Of a DNA stretch of 64,000 bases, positions 56,820-64,000 are shown one piece after another. The notes beneath the pieces are model-generated. The model saw only the letters and a program-made list of their open reading frames with translations, was not told where the DNA came from and did no database searches. The DNA lies in assembly GCF_007748115.1 (NCBI RefSeq), contig NZ_CP036289.1, forward strand, positions 1,550,001-1,614,000. The letters run 5' to 3'. The stretch is from Bremerella volcania (lineage in GTDB: Bacteria > Planctomycetota > Planctomycetia > Pirellulales > Pirellulaceae). Each line of letters begins with the position of its first letter. Positions within the stretch are counted from its first letter, which is position 1. The position numbers and the translations under genes are program-made.

Positions 56820-59672
56820 ATGATGAAAAATCGCACGCGGCAAACGTCGCTTAGTTTCGACACGAGCGACACGCAGGAAATTTCGGAAAAAATTCCCCAG
56901 CCCCAGGCCGCCCCGCCTGATCAAGGCGATCCCAACGATCTGCAGGGGAAAGAGGTCTGGATTGTCGACTCCCACTCGCTGATCTTTCAGGTCTTCCATG
57001 CGATCCCACCGATGACCGGTCCGGCGGGCCAGCCGGTGGCGGCCATCTATGGCTTCGCGCGGGACCTGGTCTTTCTGCTGGAGAAGAAGAAGCCTGACTA
57101 TTTGATCTGTGCGTTCGACCTCTCGGGGCCGACCTTCCGCAACGAGCTGTACGACCAGTACAAAGCCAATCGCGACGAAATGCCGGTCGAGTTGCCATCG
57201 CAGATCGCCGGCATCCGGCGCCTGTTGGAAGCGATGACGATTCCGGTGCTCGAGTACGAAGGCTTCGAGGCCGACGACGTCCTGGCCGCTGCCGCCAAGG
57301 TAGTGCAGGAGAAGGGGGGCCGCTGCACGCTGGTCACCACCGACAAGGACTGCCGCCAGCTGATTACCGACAACGTACGGCTGTTCAATGTTCGAAAGGA
57401 TGCCTTTTACACGGCCGAGTCGCTCTTGGAGGACTGGGGGGTGCGGCCTGATCAGGTTGTCGACTTTCAGGCGATGGTTGGCGACTCAGTCGACAACGTA
57501 CCGGGCATTCCGCTGATCGGGCCGAAGATCGCCAAGGACCTACTCAATCAGTTCGGCACCTTGGAAGGGGTGCTCGACAATGTCGATAAGATCTCTGGCA
57601 AGAAGCGGAAAGAGAACATCACCAATGGCCGCGAGTTGGCGATGATCAGTAAACAGTTGGTTCGCCTGCGCGATGACGTTCCGCTTAGCTGGGAATGGGA
57701 GAAGTACGTCGTCACGCCCGTCAACGGCCAGGCCTGCGAGGAACTGTGCGACGAGTTCGGCTTTCGCACGCTGTCCAAACAGCTTCAGGCTCTCTCCACC
57801 GGCACGGCCGGGGAAGGGGAGACCAGCGCGCTCCAGGCCACCAAGCTCGACTACCAGGCCGTCGAAACGATCGACGGGCTGAAAGAACTGGTCGAGATCC
57901 TCGGCCAGCAGAAGCGGATCTCGATCGATACCGAGACGACCCATACCAGTCCCCGCTGGGCCGACCTGGTCGGGATCTCGGTTTGTTGGCAGGCTGGGAC
58001 GGCGCGATATATTCCGATTCAAACGCCCGCGGAGGACCCGAGCCTGCCGCTGGAAGAAGTGATCGAGCTTCTCAGGCCGGTGCTCGAAGATGCGAACATC
58101 AAGAAGCTCGGCCAGAATTTGAAGTACGACGAGATCGTTTTCCGCGGTGTAGGAATCGAATTGGCAGGCGTTGACTTCGATACGATGATCGCCCATTACC
58201 TGCTGGAAGCGGGCGCACGGTCGCATGGCCTGGACGAACTGGCACGCCGCTATTTGCAGCACGAAACGGTCAAGATCAGCGAGTTGATCGGGACCGGCAA
58301 GAAGCAAATTCTGATGAGCGAGGTGCCGCTCGAGAAGGTCTCGTACTATGCCTGCGAAGATGCCGATATTCCGCTTCGCTTGTACGACATTCTCGGCGAG
58401 CGTCTGGAAGAAGAAGGCCTGACCGATCTGTTCGACGACGTCGAAATTCCGCTGGTCGATGTGCTGGTCGAGATGGAATACAACGGCATCCGCGTCGATA
58501 CCGAGCGTCTGAAGAACTTGAGCCAGGCCTACGGCGAACGCCTCGATACGCTGGAAAAGGAGATCTACGAGATCGCCGAGCAGCCGTTTAACATCGCTTC
58601 GCCCAAACAGCTGGCCGAGATTCTGTTTGAGAAACGTAAGCTGCCGGTCATCAAGAAGACGAAGACCGGCGCGTCGACCGACGCCGAGGTGCTCGAGCAG
58701 TTGGCCAAGCAAGATCCCCTGCCGCGGAAGATCATCGACTTCCGCCAGTACGCCAAGCTGAAGAACACCTATATCGACGCGCTGCCCAATATGATCTGCC
58801 CGAAGACGAACCTCGTGCACACGTCGTTCAACCAGGTGGTGGCGGCGACGGGTCGGTTGAGTTCCAACGAACCGAACCTGCAGAACATTCCGATCCGGAC
58901 CCAGGAAGGGAAAGAAATCCGTTCGGCCTTCAAAGCGAGTCGCGAGGATTGGGTGCTGGTCTGTGCCGACTACTCGCAGATCGAACTGCGCGTGCTGGCG
59001 CATTACTCCAAAGATGCGGCCCTGCGAGAGGCCTATCAAAACAATCATGACATCCACGCCAAAGTCGCTTCGGAGGTGTACGGCATTCCGCTGGACGAGG
59101 TGACCTCGAACGAACGCCGCAGCGCGAAGGCGATTAACTTTGGAATCGTCTACGGCCAAAGCGCGTTCGGCCTGGCCAAGAGCCTGGATATCGAAAAGGA
59201 CGAAGCATTTGGATTCATTGATGCTTACTTCCGCAAATACCCAGGCGTCGACGACTTCATGGAAAACACCCTGCAGCAGTGCTACAAGGATGGCTACGTG
59301 AAAACGATCCTGGGGCGTCGCCGTAAGATCGACGGCGTCCGATCGCCGCAGAAGCGTGACCGATTGGCACGGCAGCTTCTGATGCCGGAGCGGACGGCCG
59401 TGAATACGGTCATCCAAGGTTCGGCGGCCGATATCATCAAGCTGGCCATGATTCGCGTTCACAAGGCGCTCGCCGCATCGGACCTGCGGTCGAAACTGCT
59501 GCTGCAGATTCACGACGAATTGGTTTTTGAAGCACCCCCGGAAGAAGTGCCATCTTTGGTGCGGTTGATGCTGCCGGAAATGACCCAAGCCATCCAGCTG
59601 GACGTACCGCTGGTGGTGGATGTCGAGTCAGGGCAGAACTGGGCCGAATGCGAACCCGTTGAACTTGGGTAA
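56820..59672 (+). CDS. polA: DNA polymerase I
   Basis: The repair and Okazaki-fragment polymerase. 950 residues with all three domains: a 5'-3' nuclease (YKANRDEMP, ADDVLAA, TTDKDCRQL, GDSVDNVPGIPLIGPK), a 3'-5' exonuclease with DTE near residue 369, LKYDEIVF and YACEDADIPL, so the proofreading acids seem kept, and the polymerase with DYSQIELRVLAHYS near 717, the O-helix RRSAKAINFGIVYG and HDELVFE near 898. An N-terminal ~40-residue extension precedes the nuclease. coaE starts 98 bases after the stop. Confidence 0.98.
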   Translation: MMKNRTRQTSLSFDTSDTQEISEKIPQPQAAPPDQGDPNDLQGKEVWIVDSHSLIFQVFHAIPPMTGPAGQPVAAIYGFARDLVFLLEKKKPDYLICAFDLSGPTFRNELYDQYKANRDEMPVELPSQIAGIRRLLEAMTIPVLEYEGFEADDVLAAAAKVVQEKGGRCTLVTTDKDCRQLITDNVRLFNVRKDAFYTAESLLEDWGVRPDQVVDFQAMVGDSVDNVPGIPLIGPKIAKDLLNQFGTLEGVLDNVDKISGKKRKENITNGRELAMISKQLVRLRDDVPLSWEWEKYVVTPVNGQACEELCDEFGFRTLSKQLQALSTGTAGEGETSALQATKLDYQAVETIDGLKELVEILGQQKRISIDTETTHTSPRWADLVGISVCWQAGTARYIPIQTPAEDPSLPLEEVIELLRPVLEDANIKKLGQNLKYDEIVFRGVGIELAGVDFDTMIAHYLLEAGARSHGLDELARRYLQHETVKISELIGTGKKQILMSEVPLEKVSYYACEDADIPLRLYDILGERLEEEGLTDLFDDVEIPLVDVLVEMEYNGIRVDTERLKNLSQAYGERLDTLEKEIYEIAEQPFNIASPKQLAEILFEKRKLPVIKKTKTGASTDAEVLEQLAKQDPLPRKIIDFRQYAKLKNTYIDALPNMICPKTNLVHTSFNQVVAATGRLSSNEPNLQNIPIRTQEGKEIRSAFKASREDWVLVCADYSQIELRVLAHYSKDAALREAYQNNHDIHAKVASEVYGIPLDEVTSNERRSAKAINFGIVYGQSAFGLAKSLDIEKDEAFGFIDAYFRKYPGVDDFMENTLQQCYKDGYVKTILGRRRKIDGVRSPQKRDRLARQLLMPERTAVNTVIQGSAADIIKLAMIRVHKALAASDLRSKLLLQIHDELVFEAPPEEVPSLVRLMLPEMTQAIQLDVPLVVDVESGQNWAECEPVELG

Positions 59673-59770
59673 GTGTCCACCAATCGCCGGACTCGGCAAA
59701 CGAAAAAAACTAGGCGAACGTTAACGATACCTGGCATGCCTGTATCGGTAGCTTGTTGGCAAGTCGCACT

Positions 59771-60400
59771 ATGAAAACGATCGGAATCCTGGGTGGTATC
59801 GCATCCGGCAAGAGCGCCGCGACCGAGGCTTTGCGCACGCTGGGAGCCGTTGTGTTCGATGCCGATAAGGCCGGGCATCGCGTTCTGGAGATGCCGGAGG
59901 TGAAGGAGGAGATCCGAGCGAGGTTTTCTTCGGCCGTATTCGACGATCAAGGGAACGTTTTAAGGCCAAAAATCGCCGAGCTGGTTTTTGGCGACTCCGA
60001 CCAGCATCGCCAGGCCCTGGCCGACCTCGAGAAGATCTCGCATCCGCGGATCGGCCAGCAACTGGAAGCGGCCCTCCACGCAGCGGAAGTCGCTGGGGCA
60101 CCGGCATTTGTGGTCGATGCTCCGGTGATGATCAAGGTCGGCTGGATACGCCATTGTGACTATGTTCTTTATGTGGATGCCTCGCGCGAAAAACGCCTGG
60201 AAAGGGCTCTTGCGCGAAACTGGACAAAAAATGAGTTTGACATTCGTGAGGCCGCGCAGGAAAAATTAGAAGTCAAACGAAAGCTCGCTGATATCGAGAT
60301 CCCCAACGACGACGACTTATCCCAGCTTCAAGCAGCGATCCGATCCTTTTGGGATCGGTACATTGCTCCCCCGCCAGGGCCTCGCGGGAATCCGCGTTAA
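59771..60400 (+). CDS. coaE: Dephospho-CoA kinase
   Basis: Catalyses the last step of coenzyme A synthesis. The 210-residue chain has the P-loop GGIASGKS at residues 8-15, FDADKAGHRVLE with the base Asp, and a lid with RLERALARN. The ATG at 59771 puts MKTIGILGG first; an in-frame TTG six codons earlier is less likely. polA then coaE is a known bacterial gene order. Confidence 0.95.
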   Translation: MKTIGILGGIASGKSAATEALRTLGAVVFDADKAGHRVLEMPEVKEEIRARFSSAVFDDQGNVLRPKIAELVFGDSDQHRQALADLEKISHPRIGQQLEAALHAAEVAGAPAFVVDAPVMIKVGWIRHCDYVLYVDASREKRLERALARNWTKNEFDIREAAQEKLEVKRKLADIEIPNDDDLSQLQAAIRSFWDRYIAPPPGPRGNPR

Positions 60401-60782
60401 CTTCCCCAAAGATTTTCCTTTTCGTCGCAATCCGCTCGGAATAGGCGTGGGAGAATTTAGTGGCGATGAAACCCACCTTACTGCAAAGGTGGGGGTCAAG
60501 AAATTGCCTGCGGCGATAGCAGCCTGAATTATCGTTACCCCTTTAATTTACAACCATTTACGAAGACTACGATTCCGGCGAATATCGCCTCGCGAACTTG
60601 CGAGCGTTTTGCTACAACGAAAGAGTCTCCTCCTCATCCTGGAACAGCCTGCGTCCACCGAAGACGCCCTGCATGCCGATTTTAAAGAACCGCTTCGATA
60701 GATAGCCGGTCTGAACGGTTGGTTAAGGGACATTCCTTTAGACAACTCTGGCCAGGAAACTCCTCTTGGAGAACATTCTCCT
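60401..60782 (+). promoter_or_regulatory. Long structured leader before rho
   Basis: A 382-base gap with no gene. It contains CCCACCTT (60472-60479) pairing with AAGGTGGG (60486-60493), then two adjacent stems: GGCGA/TCGCC (60577-60581, 60585-60589) and CTCGC/GCGAG (60589-60593, 60600-60604) sharing one base and followed by GCGTTTT. A leader of this size is in keeping with autoregulated rho genes, but promoter and function are not shown. Confidence 0.45.
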
Positions 60783-62408
60783 ATGGCACACAGAAACACG
60801 ACAACAAACCGAAATACCAACAACAATAATTCGAATTCGAATAACAAGTTAACGTCCCGGGTCTCGCAGGACGCCAACGCATTTGGTGCCGGCATCATGC
60901 CGGAAACCAGTGAGGCTGCCTCGGATCAAGCCAATCATTCCATGCCCAACTCGCCCCAACCCTCTGACTCTTCCTCGAACCACGCATCGGACGGGCATCG
61001 TTCGTCACGCGGTTCGAACCGACGCAACAACAACAGCTACGACGATGGCCCCGAGCCGATGTCGCTGGCCGAGCAGATCGCTCGCGGCAAACATCGTGGT
61101 GATCAAGGGGAAGACGACGAGCAGTTCGAGCAGCTCAAGCACAGCGAAGTGCATATCGCCGAGCTGCAGAAAATGTCGATGCAGGAACTGATCGAAGAGG
61201 CCCGCAAGGAGAACCTCGAAGACGTTTCCGGCTCGCGCCGCCAAGACCTGATCTTCCGCATCCTGAAGGAACGCGTGAAGATGTCGGGCCTGATGTACGG
61301 CGAAGGGACGCTCGAAATCCTGCCTGACGGCTTCGGATTCTTGCGTAGCCCCGACTATCACTACCTGTCGTGCCCGGACGATATCTACGTCTCCCCCAGC
61401 CAGATCCGCCGATTTGGTTTGAAGACGGGCAACATCGTCACCGGGCAGATCCGTCCACCCAAGGAAAACGAACGCTACTTCGCGCTCTTGCGCGTCGAAG
61501 CGGTCAACTATCAAGACCCGAACGTCGCCGCCCAGAAGGTCTTCTTCGACGACCTCACGCCGCTGCACCCGGACGATCGGATCCGGATGGAAACGACGCC
61601 GGAAGAGTTCAGCGGCCGCATCATCGACTTGATCGTGCCGATCGGTTTCGGTCAGCGTGGTCTGATCGTCAGCCCCCCGCGGGCCGGTAAGACGATCATG
61701 ATGCAAAACATGGCCAAGGCGGTTCTGACGAACTACCCCGAGGCCTACTGCATTATGCTGCTGATCGACGAACGTCCCGAAGAAGTCACCGACATGGAGC
61801 GGCAGGTCAAAGGACCCAACTGCGAAGTGATCAGCTCGACCTTCGACGAGCCGCCGTCGCGTCACGTTCAAGTGGCCGAAATGGTCATCGAAAAGGCCAA
61901 GCGAATGGTCGAATTCGGGACCGACGTGGTTATCTTCCTCGACTCGATCACGCGTCTGGCAAGGGCCTGGAATAGCGAATGCCCTCCTTCGGGCAAGCTC
62001 CTTTCCGGTGGTCTGGATGCTAACGCCTTGCAGCGTCCCAAACGCTTCCTCGGTTCGGCCCGTAAGGTCGAAGAGGGGGGCTCGCTGACGATCATCGCGA
62101 CGGCCCTGGTCGACACCGGCAGCCGCATGGACGACGTGATCTTCGAGGAATTCAAAGGAACCGGTAACCAGGAAATCGTGCTCGATCGCCGCATGGTCGA
62201 TCGTCGTATCTACCCAGCCATCGACATCAACGCCAGCGGTACCCGCCGCGAAGAGATGCTGATGGATCCGGAAGAATACCGCCGCGTCTGCATCCTGCGT
62301 CGCGTGCTCAACGAAATGAACCCGCCCGACGCCATGGAGTTCCTGCTTGGTCACATGAGCAAGAACAAAACCAACGCTGAATTTCTCATGAGCATGAATG
62401 TGCAGTAG
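60783..62408 (+). CDS. rho: Transcription termination factor Rho with Asn-rich N-terminal extension
   Basis: The hexameric RNA helicase that ends transcription. Residues 1-~95 are a low-complexity extension rich in Asn and Ser ([11 protein letters not shown]), not present in E. coli Rho. From ~125 the usual Rho N-terminal helix bundle ([16 protein letters not shown]) and cold-shock-like RNA-binding domain ([21 protein letters not shown]) follow. The ATPase core has the P-loop SPPRAGKT near 297, [24 protein letters not shown] and the Q/R-loops ([20 protein letters not shown]). Length 541 against ~420 for E. coli. Confidence 0.97.
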   Translation: MAHRNTTTNRNTNNNNSNSNNKLTSRVSQDANAFGAGIMPETSEAASDQANHSMPNSPQPSDSSSNHASDGHRSSRGSNRRNNNSYDDGPEPMSLAEQIARGKHRGDQGEDDEQFEQLKHSEVHIAELQKMSMQELIEEARKENLEDVSGSRRQDLIFRILKERVKMSGLMYGEGTLEILPDGFGFLRSPDYHYLSCPDDIYVSPSQIRRFGLKTGNIVTGQIRPPKENERYFALLRVEAVNYQDPNVAAQKVFFDDLTPLHPDDRIRMETTPEEFSGRIIDLIVPIGFGQRGLIVSPPRAGKTIMMQNMAKAVLTNYPEAYCIMLLIDERPEEVTDMERQVKGPNCEVISSTFDEPPSRHVQVAEMVIEKAKRMVEFGTDVVIFLDSITRLARAWNSECPPSGKLLSGGLDANALQRPKRFLGSARKVEEGGSLTIIATALVDTGSRMDDVIFEEFKGTGNQEIVLDRRMVDRRIYPAIDINASGTRREEMLMDPEEYRRVCILRRVLNEMNPPDAMEFLLGHMSKNKTNAEFLMSMNVQ

Positions 62409-62444
62409 TGCACGCTCATTACTGACCGCATTCCAACAAATCCT

Positions 62445-62547
62445 GTTCCCTCTCCCTTTCCAAGGGAGAGGGCTAGGGTGAGGGTTGGGAAGCGAGTACC
62501 AGCCATCGCCCCTCACCCTAACCCTCTCCCCAAGGGGGCGAGGGGAC
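62445..62547. repeat. GC-rich composite palindromic repeat, copy R8 (~103 bp)
   Basis: Same plan as the element at 31871-31975: a CTCTCCCTT/AAGGGAGAG stem, GGCTAGGGTGAGGG, a spacer with GAAGCGAGTACC, then CCTCACCCTAACCC and a CTCTCCCC/GGGG stem ending GAGGGGAC. It lies between rho and ribH. Confidence 0.85.
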
Positions 62548-62596
62548 CCGAGTTTGGTCTCTTTCACCTCCATGCAATTCCCGAACTGAGAACATC

Positions 62597-63079
62597 GTGC
62601 CGAACATTTACTCCGGAACCGATTACCGTCCGACCAGCGATCGCGTGGCGATTGTCGTTTCGACCTACAACAACTCGATCACCAACAAGCTGTTGACCGG
62701 TTCGCTGCAAACGTTGGAAAGCCGTGGCATTTCCGAGGCCGACATCGACGTGGCCAAGGTGCCTGGGGCCTGGGAAATTCCGCTGGCTGCCGCGGTGATG
62801 GCTCGCAGTGGTAAGTACACGGCCGTCATTTGCCTTGGATGTGTCATCCGGGGGGAAACGACGCACGACGTGCACATCAACACCCAGGTCAGCCAGACGC
62901 TGGGTAACTTGGCGCTTGAGTGTCAAATTCCTGTTTCCTTTGGCGTGTTGACCTGTAACACAGTCGAACAAGCGATCAGCCGATCTGGGGGAGCCGTCGG
63001 CAATAAGGGTGTCGAGGCAGCCGAAGCAGCCCTGGAAATGATGGGACTTCTGCGAAATCTGCCTGAGTCGAAACCCTGA
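62597..63079 (+). CDS. ribH: 6,7-dimethyl-8-ribityllumazine synthase
   Basis: The penultimate riboflavin enzyme. 160 residues with VAIVVSTYNNSIT, the VPGAWEIPLAAA substrate turn, GCVIRGETTH with the catalytic His (the usual PHFDYV reads THDVHI), and FGVLTCNTVEQA, NKGVEAA. The start is GTG at 62597. ribH then nusB is a common order, and ftsY follows. Confidence 0.95.
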   Translation: MPNIYSGTDYRPTSDRVAIVVSTYNNSITNKLLTGSLQTLESRGISEADIDVAKVPGAWEIPLAAAVMARSGKYTAVICLGCVIRGETTHDVHINTQVSQTLGNLALECQIPVSFGVLTCNTVEQAISRSGGAVGNKGVEAAEAALEMMGLLRNLPESKP

Positions 63080-63185
63080 ACTGGCCACGCTCGCTATAAT
63101 TCATCCAATCTGGCCGGTGAATTCCCCAAGTCGCATCCTGTGTACCGGCAAGACGTATTCGAGACCAGGCATTCTCTAGATTCCC

Positions 63186-63611
63186 ATGGCAAGACGTAGT
63201 CGAGCGCGTGAAGTTGTTCTGCAAATCCTCTATCAAGAGGATCTCAACCCCGATGCGGACCCGCGTCTGGCCGACGAGTTCCTGCGTGCGCGTTTGAAGC
63301 ATGACGAGAACCTGATTGAGTTCGGTCGATACCTGCTGATCGGGACTCGCGAACATCGCAAGAAGATCGACATGCAGTTGGAACGCTTCGCCGACAACTG
63401 GAGCCTCCGCCGCATGGCGGCGACCGATCGTAACCTGTTGCGGCTGGGTGCGTTCGAGATCATCTACTCGGACACGCCGGCCCGCGTGGCGATTAACGAA
63501 GCGGTCGAACTGGCCAAACGCTTCGGCGGCAAGCACAGTCCGCAGTTCGTCAACGGCCTCTTGGACCGCATTCTCAAAAGCATCCAGGCCGAAGGTAGCG
63601 ACCCAGCTTAA
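63186..63611 (+). CDS. nusB: Transcription antitermination factor NusB
   Basis: A 141-residue all-helical protein that joins the antitermination complex for rRNA operons. The opening RSRAREVVLQILYQED, the middle WSLRRMAATDRNLLRLGAFEI and the end PARVAINEAVELAKRFGG with FVNGLLDRI match NusB. It follows ribH by 106 bases, so the two are probably one operon. Confidence 0.95.
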   Translation: MARRSRAREVVLQILYQEDLNPDADPRLADEFLRARLKHDENLIEFGRYLLIGTREHRKKIDMQLERFADNWSLRRMAATDRNLLRLGAFEIIYSDTPARVAINEAVELAKRFGGKHSPQFVNGLLDRILKSIQAEGSDPA

Positions 63612-63708
63612 CCTGCCGTGGCAGACAATCAGCGGGGTTTCCGCTACATTGGCGGTGGACCAATGGAACCATTCATCCCACCCAGGGGTAGAGGATTGAT
63701 TCGTAGCG

Positions 63709-64000
63709 ATGGGCATTTTCGGATTCGGTAAGAAGAAAGACGACGCGGAGACGACCTCACCAGAAGGTACTCCCGAAAAGGAAGCAGGCTTCTTTGGCCG
63801 TCTGGGGCAAGGTCTCGAGAAGACGCGCCGCCTGCTCAACACCGACATCCGCGACCTCTTCAAAGCGGAAGGACGCCTGGTTGACGAAGAACTGCTTGAC
63901 GAGATCTTCGCGATTCTGATTCGTACCGATATGGGGGCCGGCCCCGCCAACCAGATCAAAGATCGCATTGCCCATGACTTCCGCGGCCGCGTCGTCCATA
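63709..64000 (+). CDS. ftsY: Signal recognition particle receptor FtsY, 3' truncated by window edge
   Basis: About 97 residues are visible. After a short charged N-terminus (FGFGKKKDD) comes GFFGRLGQGLEKTRRLLN and DEELLDEIFAILIRTDMGAG, the N-domain opening of FtsY. It docks the SRP-ribosome complex at the membrane. The long acidic A-domain of E. coli FtsY is missing here, as in many bacteria. The GTPase G-domain lies beyond the window. Confidence 0.93.
   Translation, partial: MGIFGFGKKKDDAETTSPEGTPEKEAGFFGRLGQGLEKTRRLLNTDIRDLFKAEGRLVDEELLDEIFAILIRTDMGAGPANQIKDRIAHDFRGRVVH

Noticed and set aside
57540-59588. A 682-codon open frame on the minus strand opposite polA, and similar long frames opposite recA (21846-22949), alaS (23478-24920) and rho (61005-62573)
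   Set aside because: They mirror strongly conserved genes on the other strand; such frames arise from high GC at third codon positions and encode His/Val/Arg-rich sequence with no family resemblance.

Overview
The window looks like chromosomal DNA of a planctomycete of the Pirellulales type (Blastopirellula/Bremerella/Rhodopirellula-like). The grounds are: two DUF1559 proteins, one with a prepilin-like N-terminus and a downstream transthyretin-like lipoprotein; a PVC-type CxxCH haem protein with HEAT repeats beside a ThuA-like protein; several 'NPFASP'-type membrane proteins; and moderately high GC with loosely spaced, frequently convergent genes. Genus is an inference; no rRNA or tRNA gene was seen that could settle it.

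Layout. 1-3.4 kb: the 3' part of a PhoX/DUF839 gene, then three tandem paralogous membrane proteins of unknown function on the minus strand. 3.6-15.4 kb: glyQS, an HD/PAS/GGDEF signalling protein, a FAH-family hydrolase, a membrane protein with a repeated charged tail, gltX with an rRNA methyltransferase, a four-helix membrane protein, and an Ntn-hydrolase asparaginase preceded by an attenuator-like hairpin. 15.4-19.9 kb (minus): a large secreted protein, a DUF1559 pseudopilin-like protein and a small lipoprotein. 20.1-26.3 kb: pfkB-family kinase, thpR, recA, alaS, with an inverted repeat placed like an operator in front of recA. 26.5-30.2 kb: small accessory genes (zinc ribbon, a frameshifted small membrane protein, BON protein), tpx and an AsmA-like protein. 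30.4-37.2 kb: exopolysaccharide priming transferase and a Wzz-type chain-length protein flanking the CxxCH haem protein and the ThuA-like protein. 37.3-45.2 kb: a minus-strand run with sarcosine oxidase, a lipoprotein with a BlaI-like segment, holA, a secreted multidomain protein, a zinc-ribbon DUF1559 protein and a KDPG aldolase. 46.1-52 kb: clpX, then UbiA prenyltransferase, TIM-barrel isomerase and an alkaline-phosphatase-superfamily enzyme, a set that recalls the ebo cluster. 52-56.3 kb: HEAT-repeat protein, small membrane protein, YbjQ and a membrane-anchored coiled-coil protein. 56.8-64 kb: core genes polA, coaE, rho, ribH, nusB and the start of ftsY.

The non-coding DNA is the least ordinary part. 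A GC-rich palindromic repeat family (eight sites, two of them ~105-bp composites) sits only between genes, and an unrelated AT-rich ~30-bp repeat (three sites) lies near alaS, tpx and clpX/ubiA. Several clear hairpin terminators or leaders are visible. No CRISPR array, phage, transposase or insertion sequence was seen. The best candidates for something undescribed are the ebo-like trio, the two repeat families, the recA operator candidate, the asparaginase leader hairpin and the lipoprotein with a winged-helix-like segment.
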